Source: JAWKXU01 sp964468045
Lineage (GTDB): Bacteria > Pseudomonadota > Alphaproteobacteria > Sphingomonadales > Sphingomonadaceae
Assembly (NCBI GenBank): GCA_964468045.1
Contig: CAYXTO010000007.1
Span: 1-64,000, forward strand
DNA: 64,000 nt
Direction of reading: 5' to 3'
Part shown: positions 9,174 through 17,642 of the stretch, in pieces
How positions within the stretch are numbered: the stretch's first letter is position 1
Layout of the letters: each line of letters begins with the position of its first letter
Program-made: the position numbers and the translations under genes
Notes under the pieces: generated by a model
What the model was told of the DNA's origin: nothing
The model's database searches: none
The model's input: only the letters and a program-made list of their open reading frames with translations

Positions 9174-12100
9174 ATGGTTGGTCCTGAAGCAGCTTCGCAT
9201 CTGACCGATGTCAGCGTGAAGACCCGCTATAGCGCGACGGAAGGGATGGTTTTCCTGACCGGCGTGCAGGCGATGATCCGGGTACTGGTCGATCAGTCGC
9301 GGCTGGACCGGGCCAAGGGCCTGCATACGGCCGGCCTGATTTCCGGCTATCCGGGCTCGCCCCTGGGCGGTGTCGATACGGAAGTGGCGCGCAACCGCCC
9401 GGTCCTCGAAGCGGCGGATGTCTATCATCAGCTGGGCTTGAACGAGGAACTGGCCGCAACCGCCATCTATGGCACCCAATTGATCGATTCCGTCCCCGGG
9501 GCCCGCTTCGATGGCGTGTTCGGGATGTGGTTCGGCAAGGCGCCCGGGGTGGATCGCGCGGCCGATGCGTTCCACCACGCGAATTTCCACGGTGTGGCCA
9601 AGCACGGCGGGGTGCTGGCCGTGGCGGGTGACGATCCGCATGCCCGGTCGACCATCCTGCCGACCGATTCCAACATGATATTCGCCAGCTTCTACATGCC
9701 GGTGATCGCGCCCGGCAATATCCAGGAAGTGATAGATTTCGGGCTGCATGGCTATGCCATGTCGCGGGCGGCGGGCCTGTGGGTCGGATTCAAGCTCATT
9801 TCCGATCTTGCGGACGCGTTCGGTACCGCGCAGGTCGGCCTCGGCCGGGTGCAACCGATCCTTCCGGAAGTGCGCTTCGATGGCGAGATATTGCAGCCGC
9901 TCTTCCGGCCCAATGAAGCTGGCCCGCCGATGATCGAGCGGGAGCGCGAGGTCTATTACGGACGCCTAGAAATCGCCCGGCAGTATGCCCGATTGAACGG
10001 GCTGAACAGGATCGTCGCACCCGTGCCCGCCGCGCGCCGTGGCATCGTCGCCGCCGGCAAGACCTTCTACGATCTCAAGGAAGCGCTGTTCCGCCTGGGC
10101 TATGATGACGCCGCCCTGGAGCGGGCCGGGATCCGCCTGCTGAAGATCGGGATGGTCTATCCGTTCGACGACGCGCTCGCCCGTGAGTTCGCCGAAGGGC
10201 TGGAAGAGATACTGGTGGTCGAAGACAAGCGGCCCTTCCTGGAAGATTTCGTGAAGTCGGCGCTGTACGGACAGCCGAATCCGCCACGGATAGTCGGCAA
10301 GAATGACAGCGATGGAAGCTTGCTGCTCACGGCCTGCGGCGAGCTTTCGGTCGACATCATCCGCCGTGCCGTGGCCCGATGGCTGGGACTTCCGGACGAA
10401 GCGGATGCACTGCCGGCGGCGCCTTCTGCCCTGACTGAGCGGCGCACGCCTTACTTCTGTTCGGGCTGCCCTCACAATCGCTCATTGCGGGTGCCGGAAG
10501 GCTCGGTAGTCGGGGCCGGCATCGGCTGCCACATCATGACCTTGTGGATGGGCCCGATCATGGGCGAGGTGACCAGCTACACCCAGATGGGCGGCGAAGG
10601 CGCGCAATGGGTGGGCTTGCATCGCTTCACCGATACCGAGCATTTCTTCCAGAATCTGGGCGATGGCACCTTCGCGCATTCGGGCAGTCTGGCGATCCGC
10701 TTCGCTATCGCCGCCGGAGCCAACATCACCTACAAGATCCTCTACAATTCCGCCGTGGCGATGACCGGCGGGCAATCCGTTTTCGGGGGTAAGACAGTCG
10801 CCGGAATCGTCGACGAGCTCACCGCCGAAGGCGTGGCGAAGATCATCGTCACCACCGACGAGCCGGAGCGCTATCGACAGATCGATCTGGGTTCCCGCGC
10901 CACGGTCCGTCACCGCAACGAACTGCTGGATGTCGAGCGTGAGCTGGCCGCCGTGAAGGGCGTCACCGTGCTCCTGAACGATCAGCAATGCGCCGCCGAG
11001 AAGCGCAGGTCCCGCAAGCGCGGGCAGATGGCGCGCGGCAAGCTGAAAGTGCTGATCAACGAACGGGTCTGCGAGGGGTGTGGCGATTGTGGCGTGAAGT
11101 CCAACTGCCTCAGCGTCGAGCCGGTACCCACGGAATTCGGACGCAAGACCCGCATCAATCAGGCGACCTGCAACCAGGACTATTCCTGCCTGCTGGGGGA
11201 TTGCCCCTCCTTCATGACGATCGAAGGAGATGCCCCGGAGGCGGCGTCACCCGATATCGCGCTTCCCGACATCGATTTGCCTGAACCGGCTCTGGTGGTG
11301 CCGGCCGACGATTTCTCCGCGGTTCTCGCGGGCATTGGCGGCACCGGGGTCGTCACCGTCAATCAGGTGCTGGGAATGGCGGCGGCCCTGGCGGGGAAGA
11401 CGGTTCGCGGCATCGATCAGATCGGTTCGAGCCAGAAGGCCGGGCCGGTGGTGTCCCATCTGCGGATACTCGACGCCGCGAGAGACGGAGCGGCGCGCGT
11501 GGGAGAGGGCAGGGCGGACCTGCTGCTCGCTTTCGATATGCTCGCCTCGTCGGATGCCGCCAACCTTGCGGTTTCAAGCGCGGACAGGACCGTGCTGATC
11601 GCCAATGAGGATGCCGTGCCGACCGGCGGCACGGTAACCGACCCGAAGCGCGCCTATCCCGAAGCCAGCCTGCTGAAGAAGCGCATTGGCGCCGTGACCC
11701 GGCCGGGCGGCCTCATGATACCGGCGCTCACCCTGTCGCGCCGCGTCTTTGGCGATGAGGTATCGGCCAACCTCATACTGGTGGGGGCGGCCTATCAGGC
11801 GGGCGCCCTTCCGCTTCCGCTCGCGGCGATCGAGCAGGCGGTGCGCATGAATGGCGTGTCGGTCGATGCGAATCTCAGGGCCATCCACTGGGGCCGGATC
11901 TGTGTTGTCGCGCCCGAACTGATCGACCAGCTTCTTGCGCCTGCCGATCCGGCGGTAGTTCCGGCAGATGAACTCGATCCTTCCCTGGAACGGAGGATCG
12001 AGAATCTGGACCTCGATGATGCGCTGCTTCCCCGGCTGCGCCTTCGCGTTGCCGAATTGATCGCCTTCCAGGATGTCGCGCTGGCCGAGCGCTATCTGGA

Positions 12101-12680
12101 CAGGTTGAACGATCTTCGCGTGGCGGAGAAGCGGGACCGGTCATTGGGAACGCGCCTGACCGAAGCGGTCATGGTCAATCTTCACAAGCTGCTCGCCTAC
12201 AAGGACGAGTATGAAGTCGCCCGGCTGATGGTGCAGCATTACGAGCGGGCAAGGCTTTCCGGCGAAATCGCTGGCAGCCAGAAGGTTAAATGGCTGCTGC
12301 ATCCTACATTCCTCAGAAGCCTGGGGGTCAAGGAGAAGGTGCATCTGGGCAAATGGTTCCTGCCCATGGCGAGAATCCTCGCGCGCCTGAAATGGCTTCG
12401 CGGAAAGCCACTCGACCTGTTCGGCATGACCGAGGTCAGGCGCGTGGAACGGCGGCTGATCGGAGAATACGAAGAAACGCTGGAACTAATCGCGCGGAGA
12501 GTCGGCGAGGCGGACCCCGCCCTGCTTCTGCAGCTTGCCGGCCTACCCGACATGGTGCGCGGCTATGAGGACGTGAAGCTCGGCAATGTCGCGCTTTACG
12601 AAGAGCAGAGGAGGCAGATTATCGAACGCCTCGATCAGAATTTTTCCGAGGAAAAATTGAAAGAACTTTCACCCGTTTGA
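9174..12680 (+). CDS. Indolepyruvate ferredoxin oxidoreductase-family protein (fused alpha/beta/gamma)
   Basis: A 1168-residue single-chain 2-oxoacid:ferredoxin oxidoreductase of the proteobacterial indolepyruvate type. It decarboxylates a 2-oxoacid with thiamine diphosphate and CoA to an acyl-CoA while reducing ferredoxin. The N-terminal pyrimidine-binding domain has SGYPGSPLGG; a thiamine-domain Fe-S motif CSGCPHN lies near residue 428; a second cysteine-rich segment CEGCGDCG...C...C is near 630-660; the C-terminal gamma-like domain starts at GIGGTGVVT near 720. Length matches the fused family. Its neighbours are an acyl-CoA dehydrogenase and crotonase, so it could feed acyl-CoA into beta-oxidation without an acyl-CoA ligase. 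The substrate 2-oxoacid is unknown. Confidence 0.87.
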   Translation: MVGPEAASHLTDVSVKTRYSATEGMVFLTGVQAMIRVLVDQSRLDRAKGLHTAGLISGYPGSPLGGVDTEVARNRPVLEAADVYHQLGLNEELAATAIYGTQLIDSVPGARFDGVFGMWFGKAPGVDRAADAFHHANFHGVAKHGGVLAVAGDDPHARSTILPTDSNMIFASFYMPVIAPGNIQEVIDFGLHGYAMSRAAGLWVGFKLISDLADAFGTAQVGLGRVQPILPEVRFDGEILQPLFRPNEAGPPMIEREREVYYGRLEIARQYARLNGLNRIVAPVPAARRGIVAAGKTFYDLKEALFRLGYDDAALERAGIRLLKIGMVYPFDDALAREFAEGLEEILVVEDKRPFLEDFVKSALYGQPNPPRIVGKNDSDGSLLLTACGELSVDIIRRAVARWLGLPDEADALPAAPSALTERRTPYFCSGCPHNRSLRVPEGSVVGAGIGCHIMTLWMGPIMGEVTSYTQMGGEGAQWVGLHRFTDTEHFFQNLGDGTFAHSGSLAIRFAIAAGANITYKILYNSAVAMTGGQSVFGGKTVAGIVDELTAEGVAKIIVTTDEPERYRQIDLGSRATVRHRNELLDVERELAAVKGVTVLLNDQQCAAEKRRSRKRGQMARGKLKVLINERVCEGCGDCGVKSNCLSVEPVPTEFGRKTRINQATCNQDYSCLLGDCPSFMTIEGDAPEAASPDIALPDIDLPEPALVVPADDFSAVLAGIGGTGVVTVNQVLGMAAALAGKTVRGIDQIGSSQKAGPVVSHLRILDAARDGAARVGEGRADLLLAFDMLASSDAANLAVSSADRTVLIANEDAVPTGGTVTDPKRAYPEASLLKKRIGAVTRPGGLMIPALTLSRRVFGDEVSANLILVGAAYQAGALPLPLAAIEQAVRMNGVSVDANLRAIHWGRICVVAPELIDQLLAPADPAVVPADELDPSLERRIENLDLDDALLPRLRLRVAELIAFQDVALAERYLDRLNDLRVAEKRDRSLGTRLTEAVMVNLHKLLAYKDEYEVARLMVQHYERARLSGEIAGSQKVKWLLHPTFLRSLGVKEKVHLGKWFLPMARILARLKWLRGKPLDLFGMTEVRRVERRLIGEYEETLELIARRVGEADPALLLQLAGLPDMVRGYEDVKLGNVALYEEQRRQIIERLDQNFSEEKLKELSPV

Positions 12681-12722
12681 ATAAATTTCTTTGCCAAACA
12701 AAGATATCTGGAAAGATGATAT

Positions 12723-13874
12723 ATGCCCATCCCCGCGGAGCGACTGTGTTACGATGAAGATCACGATCTTTTCCGTAATAGCGTCCGGCGCTTCTTTGAA
12801 AGACATTTGATCCCCAACCTGGATCGGTGGGAGGAAGAGCGCCAGATCGATCGCGCGTTCTGGAATCTGGCGGGCGAAGCGGGCCTGCTTTGCCCGACCG
12901 TGCCGGAGGAATATGGCGGCCCCGGCCTCGATTTCCGCTACAATGCCGTAGTCACCGAAGAACTGGCCTATACCGGTTCCTCCGCCAGCCTTCCCTTGCA
13001 GTCGGATATCATCGCGGACTATTTCGTTCGATTTGGGACGGAAGAACAGAAGCAGGCCTATCTCCCGGGAATGGTGAGCGGCGACTTGGTCGCAGCCATA
13101 GCCATGACCGAGCCGGGCACCGGTTCGGATCTCAAGGCAATCGGGACGACAGCGCGCCGCGATGGCGGCGACTTTGTGATCAATGGATCGAAGACATACA
13201 TCAGCAGCGGCCAACATTGCGATTTCGTCATTGTTGCGGCCAAGACCGATCCGGAGGCGGGCGCCAGGGGAATAAGCCTGCTGATCGTCGATGCGGATGC
13301 GAAAGGTTTTGCGAAGGGCCGCAAGCTGGACAAGATCGGCCAGCATTCCGCCGATACGTCGGAGCTGTTTTTCGATGATGTCCGTGTCCCGGCATCCAAT
13401 GTCCTGGGAGAGATCGGGGAAGGCTTCGTCCAGATCATGGAGCTTCTCCCCCAGGAAAGGCTTTCCCAGGCGATCATGGGGCAGGCCGGCGCACAGCGGG
13501 CGTTCGATGAAACCATTGCCTTCACGACGACACGGAAGGCATTCGGCCAGGCGATATTCGATTTCCAGAATACGCGCTTCGTCATGGCGGATTACAGCGC
13601 GCAATTGCAGGTCGGCTGGTCGCATCTCGACCGCTGCATCATCCTTCAGTCGGAAGGCAGGTTGAGCACCGCCTCCGCCTCGGCTGCGAAGCTCTGGCAC
13701 ACCGAGATGCAATGGAAACTGGTGGATGCGTGCCTGCAGTTCCATGGCGGCGCTGGGTATATGAATGAATATCCGATCGCCCGGATGTGGCGGGACGCGC
13801 GGGTCCAGCGCATTTATGGCGGGACATCCGAGATCCTTCGGGAAGTGGTTGCGCGCTCGCTTGGCCAGGCATGA
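12723..13874 (+). CDS. Acyl-CoA dehydrogenase
   Basis: A 383-residue FAD-dependent acyl-CoA dehydrogenase. It contains the EPGTGSDL flavin/substrate motif, the QFHGGAGYMNEYPIAR block and catalytic Glu370 in IYGGTSEI, the position used by medium-chain enzymes. It introduces the alpha-beta double bond in an acyl-CoA and would pass electrons to ETF. The gene lies 42 bases after the 2-oxoacid oxidoreductase and overlaps the crotonase start by ATGA, so the three are likely co-transcribed and functionally sequential. Chain-length or branch preference cannot be read. Confidence 0.88.
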   Translation: MPIPAERLCYDEDHDLFRNSVRRFFERHLIPNLDRWEEERQIDRAFWNLAGEAGLLCPTVPEEYGGPGLDFRYNAVVTEELAYTGSSASLPLQSDIIADYFVRFGTEEQKQAYLPGMVSGDLVAAIAMTEPGTGSDLKAIGTTARRDGGDFVINGSKTYISSGQHCDFVIVAAKTDPEAGARGISLLIVDADAKGFAKGRKLDKIGQHSADTSELFFDDVRVPASNVLGEIGEGFVQIMELLPQERLSQAIMGQAGAQRAFDETIAFTTTRKAFGQAIFDFQNTRFVMADYSAQLQVGWSHLDRCIILQSEGRLSTASASAAKLWHTEMQWKLVDACLQFHGGAGYMNEYPIARMWRDARVQRIYGGTSEILREVVARSLGQA

Positions 13875-14659
13875 TTGCGCAGACCCGCTTCATCCGCGTC
13901 GATCGGTGTGACGCGATTGGCAGGATCTGGCTGGACGACGAGCCGGCCTTCAATGCGCTCAGTCCGGAGATGGCGAGCGAGTTGCAGGATGCGCTGGCGG
14001 CGATGGAGCAGGCATGCCGCGTGATCGTGCTTTCCGGCACCGGGCGGGCGTTCTCGGCGGGTGCGAAGCTGAGCGAGCAGTTGATCCCGCAAGGCCCGGA
14101 TCATGACGCCGGGCTACCCCTTGAGGCCCATTATCATCCCCTGATCAGGCAGATTTCCCGCTTGCAGGTGCCCGTAGTGGTTGGCGTGAACGGGATCGCG
14201 GCAGGCGGCGGAATGGCGCTGGCATTGTCCGGCGACATCGTCGTGGCCAGCAGCAAGGCCCGCTTCGTTCCGGCATTTTCTGGCATCGGCCTGGTGCCTG
14301 ACTGCGGGCTCTCCGCTGTCCTGGCGAACACGCTCGGTCGCGTCAGGGCAAGCGAGCTCCTGATGCTGGGCGATGCGCTTTCCGCCGAGCGGGCCGCCGA
14401 GCTGGGCCTGGTCAATCGCGTTGTTGAGCCCGGGGTGCTGGATGGCGAGCTCATGGCCATCGCGGCCAGGCTAGCCGAAGGGCCTACGCGTGCTCTGGCG
14501 CTGACCAGGCGCCTCCTTTGGGACGCCATGGGCAGTGATCTGGACTCCGCCTTGTCGCGAGAGCGGGCGGGTCAGCGGGATGCCGGTCGCACCGCGGATC
14601 ATGCCGAAGGCGTGCGCGCTTTCCTGGACAAGCGGCCGCCTATTTTTACCGGCCGCTGA
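13871..14659 (+). CDS. Enoyl-CoA hydratase/isomerase family protein (PaaG-like)
   Basis: A 262-residue crotonase fold enzyme. The start ATG at 13871 overlaps the preceding stop (ATGA), which indicates translational coupling. Oxyanion-hole segments are GTGRAFSAGAKL and NGIAAGGGMALAL. At the two classical hydratase glutamate positions it has PAFSGIGLVPDCG, the pattern of PaaG-like isomerases with an Asp rather than the Glu pair, so isomerase or a specialised hydratase activity is as likely as plain hydration. It is the last gene of the plus-strand unit beginning at 9174 and ends directly against the convergent epoxide hydrolase. Confidence 0.83.
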   Translation: MIAQTRFIRVDRCDAIGRIWLDDEPAFNALSPEMASELQDALAAMEQACRVIVLSGTGRAFSAGAKLSEQLIPQGPDHDAGLPLEAHYHPLIRQISRLQVPVVVGVNGIAAGGGMALALSGDIVVASSKARFVPAFSGIGLVPDCGLSAVLANTLGRVRASELLMLGDALSAERAAELGLVNRVVEPGVLDGELMAIAARLAEGPTRALALTRRLLWDAMGSDLDSALSRERAGQRDAGRTADHAEGVRAFLDKRPPIFTGR

Positions 14660-15820
14660 TCAGGGTGTGCGGAGGCGCGCGTTGAATGTCCAGAGATCCT
14701 TCGAGAAGATTTCAGGCTGCTCCATCGCCGCGAAATGGCCGCCCTTTGCGGATTCGAACCAGTGGACGATATTATACTCCATCTCCGCCCACGATCTGGG
14801 CTGGGCCCACGGCTCACCGGCATATCGGGCTATTCCAGTGGGAACGTTGCAGCGCGCGCGCCAGTGCTTCCCGTTGTCGAGCGCCACGACGAATTCCTTG
14901 TAGAGGCGGACCGAAGAACCGATCGAGCCGGTGAACCAGTACAGGGAAATGTTCGAAAGCAGCCCGTCCCAATCCACCGCGCTGCGAAGATCGCCATCGT
15001 TGTCGGTCCAGCTGTCGAATTTCTCCGCGATCCATGCCGCAAGGGCGACGGGCGAATCCGACAGTCCATAGGACAGGGTCAGGGGTTTCGTGCCCTGAAG
15101 GTGCGAATAGCCGGATGACTGCCAATCCCGGACCGTCCAGTCGGCGACGAATTGCCGCTCTTCCTCCGTGAGAAAGCTGTCGGCATTCTCCAGCCCGGTC
15201 GGCGGGGCGGGAAGGGTCAGGTTCAGGTGCAGGCCGAGCAGACTTTCCTCGCACACGTCCGGAAGATAGCGGCAGCATATCGCACCCCAATCGCCGCCTT
15301 GCGCGACGAAGCGCTCATAGCCCAGCAGTTTCATCAATTGTGCGTGGATGGCCGCGATGCGATCCGGCGACATGCCCGGTTCCTGCGCGGCTTGCGAGAA
15401 GCCATAGCCTGGCAGGGACGGGCAGACGACATGGTAGGCGTCGGCCGGACTGCCCCCGAATTTTTCAGGTTCGAGCAGGCGTGGAATGACATCCAGGAAT
15501 TCCACGACCGAGCCCGGCCAGCCATGCACCAGCAGCAATGGCGTGGCGTCGGGATGAGGCGAACGTGCATGGATGAAATGGGTATCCAGCCCCTCGATCG
15601 AGGTGATGAACTGGGGAAAGGCGTTCAATTGGCGTTCGGCCGATCGCCAGTCGAATACGTTGCGCCAGTATTCCACGAGCGGATGAAGATAGCGCTCCGG
15701 GGTGCCGTAGGACCAGTCGTTGGCATCGTGCCAGCTGCCGACCGGCCAGATCGTGGCGTCGATCCTGCTATGGAGGAGATCGATCTGCTCCTGGGGAATG
15801 GAAATCTCGAAAGGCTGCAT
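14660..15820 (-). CDS. Epoxide hydrolase (alpha/beta hydrolase, EHN domain)
   Basis: A 386-residue soluble epoxide hydrolase of the microsomal/juvenile-hormone type, opening an epoxide to a vicinal diol. The N-terminal EHN domain (FEISIPQEQIDLLHSRI) precedes an alpha/beta hydrolase core with the HGWPGS oxyanion motif at 99-104, nucleophile Asp177 in QGGDWGA and catalytic His362 in GGHFAAMEQP. The start at 15820 is preferred: AAGGA lies 9 bases upstream and the EHN domain begins there, whereas upstream codons run into the neighbouring gene. It is 46 bases downstream of a halohydrin-dehalogenase-like gene on the same strand, a pairing that makes biochemical sense because that enzyme produces epoxides. 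Confidence 0.88.
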   Translation of the reverse strand: MQPFEISIPQEQIDLLHSRIDATIWPVGSWHDANDWSYGTPERYLHPLVEYWRNVFDWRSAERQLNAFPQFITSIEGLDTHFIHARSPHPDATPLLLVHGWPGSVVEFLDVIPRLLEPEKFGGSPADAYHVVCPSLPGYGFSQAAQEPGMSPDRIAAIHAQLMKLLGYERFVAQGGDWGAICCRYLPDVCEESLLGLHLNLTLPAPPTGLENADSFLTEEERQFVADWTVRDWQSSGYSHLQGTKPLTLSYGLSDSPVALAAWIAEKFDSWTDNDGDLRSAVDWDGLLSNISLYWFTGSIGSSVRLYKEFVVALDNGKHWRARCNVPTGIARYAGEPWAQPRSWAEMEYNIVHWFESAKGGHFAAMEQPEIFSKDLWTFNARLRTP

Positions 15821-15866
15821 GAAGCGATATCCTTGGAAATGCCGGGTCTGAACCGGGGCGCCGTGA

Positions 15867-16553
15867 TCAGAGGTGCCAGCCGCCTGAAAACGGAATGGAT
15901 GTCCCATTGATGAAATTGCATTTGTCCGACGCCAGGAAAAGCGCGAGCTCCCCGTCTTCCTCACCGGTCGCCAGGCGTCCGGCGGGGCAGCTCTTGATCC
16001 AGTTGCGGAACTCGTCGGTTTCCTGGACCGCCTTGGGGAAGAACGTCTCGCTATAGGTGAAATGCTGGGCGATCAGATTGATCTGCACATTGTTCCTCGC
16101 CGCTTCGGCGCCGACCGCGCGGACATAGCCGACTTGCGCGGAACGGGCGGCGGAATAGGCGCTGGCCATATTCGCCTTTTCCGTGCGCAGGCCCGTGATG
16201 CTGCCGATCACCACGATCTTGCCGGCCTGGCGCTCGTACATCTGCGGCAGGATAAGGCGGCACAGCCGGTGCAACGGATGCACCATCATGTCGAACATAT
16301 AGGCCCACATCTCGTCGGAGGTCTCATGCGCGGCTTTCAGGGGATCGATGACCGGCGCCATATTGGCGATCAGCACATCCACATGACCAACGGCGCCGAC
16401 AAGATCATCGCACGCGGCGGGCTCTCGAAGATCCCTGTTGTCGACGGTGACATCGGCGCCTTCCCGCCGGAACGTCTCGACCATCGCAGGGCCCATGTAA
16501 TCATCCGCTTGCGTGACGATCACGCGCTTGCCTTGCATCCTGCCCATTGCCAT
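15867..16553 (-). CDS. Halohydrin dehalogenase-like SDR (HheB type)
   Basis: A 228-residue SDR-fold protein that lacks the NAD(P) loop and catalytic lysine of true SDRs. In place of TGxxxGxG it has T14-QADD-Y19-M-G21, matching the T-x4-F/Y-x-G halide-site motif of halohydrin dehalogenases, and the catalytic pair is Y133-x3-R137 (YSAAR) rather than YxxxK. As I recall the sequence, similarity to HheB of Corynebacterium is clear along the chain (GKRV..T.AD.YMG, VHPLHR.CR, ERxxGKIVV, EAAR.NV, IAQH). Ser118 is 14 residues before Tyr133, two more than in known members; Thr120 has the standard spacing. Such enzymes convert vicinal halohydrins to epoxides and halide, without cofactor. Next gene: epoxide hydrolase. 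Confidence 0.78.
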   Translation of the reverse strand: MAMGRMQGKRVIVTQADDYMGPAMVETFRREGADVTVDNRDLREPAACDDLVGAVGHVDVLIANMAPVIDPLKAAHETSDEMWAYMFDMMVHPLHRLCRLILPQMYERQAGKIVVIGSITGLRTEKANMASAYSAARSAQVGYVRAVGAEAARNNVQINLIAQHFTYSETFFPKAVQETDEFRNWIKSCPAGRLATGEEDGELALFLASDKCNFINGTSIPFSGGWHL

Positions 16554-16570
16554 TGTTCTCTCCTGCTTCG

Positions 16571-17314
16571 TCAGTTCTGGTTCGTGCCGCGCTGCCCTAC
16601 CCTGGCGGGATCCAGCTTCGTATTATGCGCGTCCGCCGCGGCGGTCTCGATCCGGTCCGCTTCGGCATCCGTCTGGCCGATACAGTCCTGGATGAGCGAT
16701 CTGTATTGCCGGATGAAATCCGCGTCCCACCGCGCGATATCGGCCGCCAGCGCCTTGGCTTCCTCCAGCAGGTGGTCCTTCGCGAACAGGTGATTGACCA
16801 GCCCCCATTGCAGCGCGGTCGCCGCATCGATCGGGCGCGCGCTGAGCGACATTTCCATCGCCCGGCCTGCCCCCACGCGCCCGGCCAGGCGATGGGACAG
16901 GCCCCAGCCGGGAATCACGCCCATCTTCGCATGGGTATCCGCGAATATCGCATCATTCGCGCCCAGGATGATGTCGCAGGCGAGCGCCAGTTCGAGGCCG
17001 CCCGTGATCGCCGCTCCATTAACCGCGGCAATCGTGGGCTTGGGGCAACGCGTGATGGCTTCGATGGGGTCTGTCCCGGCGCCGATCAGATCGACGCCCT
17101 CGGAAAGCTCCTTGATGTCGAGGCCCGCGCAAAAGGCCCTGTCGCCGGCGCCCGTCAGCACGATCGCAAGGACGGTCTCGTCCTTCGCCAGCTCTTCGAA
17201 GGCTGATACGATCTCGGCCTGGAGGCCCGCGGAGAGGGCATTCCGCGACGCAGGGCGATTCAGCGTCACGGTGGCGACGTGCCGTTCGCGTTCGATCAGG
17301 AGATATCTGAACAT
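16571..17314 (-). CDS. Enoyl-CoA hydratase/isomerase family protein
   Basis: A crotonase-fold protein of about 247 residues, starting at MFRYLLIERE. Oxyanion-hole segments are GDRAFCAGLDI and NGAAITGGLELAL. At the usual catalytic Glu positions it reads DTHAKMGVIPGWGLS, so the second Glu is Trp and the first is not obvious; the chemistry may differ from simple hydration. The reading frame extends upstream to a TTG near 17497, but that region is the promoter gap and has no family similarity. It is the first gene of the minus-strand operon with the halohydrin-dehalogenase-like protein and the epoxide hydrolase. Confidence 0.8.
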   Translation of the reverse strand: MFRYLLIERERHVATVTLNRPASRNALSAGLQAEIVSAFEELAKDETVLAIVLTGAGDRAFCAGLDIKELSEGVDLIGAGTDPIEAITRCPKPTIAAVNGAAITGGLELALACDIILGANDAIFADTHAKMGVIPGWGLSHRLAGRVGAGRAMEMSLSARPIDAATALQWGLVNHLFAKDHLLEEAKALAADIARWDADFIRQYRSLIQDCIGQTDAEADRIETAAADAHNTKLDPARVGQRGTNQN

Positions 17315-17359
17315 CTTCTGTGGCTGAGCTGATCGGCTTCCCTGCATGGATATTGGGAA

Positions 17360-17380
17360 TAACTGCAACGCGTCGTATAA
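17360..17380. promoter_or_regulatory. Operator-like palindrome E in divergent promoter region
   Basis: On the minus strand the segment ATACGACGCGTTGCAG has partial dyad symmetry around CG/CG and shares GTTGCA with the other four sites. It lies about 50 bases before the minus-strand crotonase start. Coordinates are good to about one base. Confidence 0.3.
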
Positions 17381-17500
17381 TAAGACAAGGGAAAACTCGA
17401 TCTGGGAGAGGGTTTGCATATGGTGGCTCCACCAAGCGCTCCATAAATCCCGTTTCCCGACACTCGATGGAGCGGGGAGAAGATAGTTCCGATGCAATTA

Positions 17501-17520
17501 ACACAACCTGTTGCAATTTT
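17501..17520. promoter_or_regulatory. Operator-like palindrome D in divergent promoter region
   Basis: ACACAACCTGTTGCAA contains the inverted repeat CAAC/GTTG and the complete right half TGTTGCAA. It lies 120 bases before the MFS gene and 190 bases before the divergent crotonase operon, so one bound protein could control both. Confidence 0.38.
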
Positions 17521-17642
17521 ATCGTGCTTGGTCTTAGGATGCGGGGAATGAGCGTATTGACCGGCGGCGGCAACTGACCATTGTTGCCGGGGCCACGGCG
17601 CGCAAGGCCGGGAAGGGTGAGGAAATCGCATGAGGCAGCCTC

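Noticed and set aside
15867..16553. Ordinary FabG-type ketoreductase
   Set aside because: The NAD loop and YxxxK lysine are absent; the motif set fits halohydrin dehalogenases instead.
16571..17497. Longer crotonase starting at TTG 17497
   Set aside because: The extra 61 residues lie in the divergent promoter gap that holds the palindromes and have no crotonase similarity.
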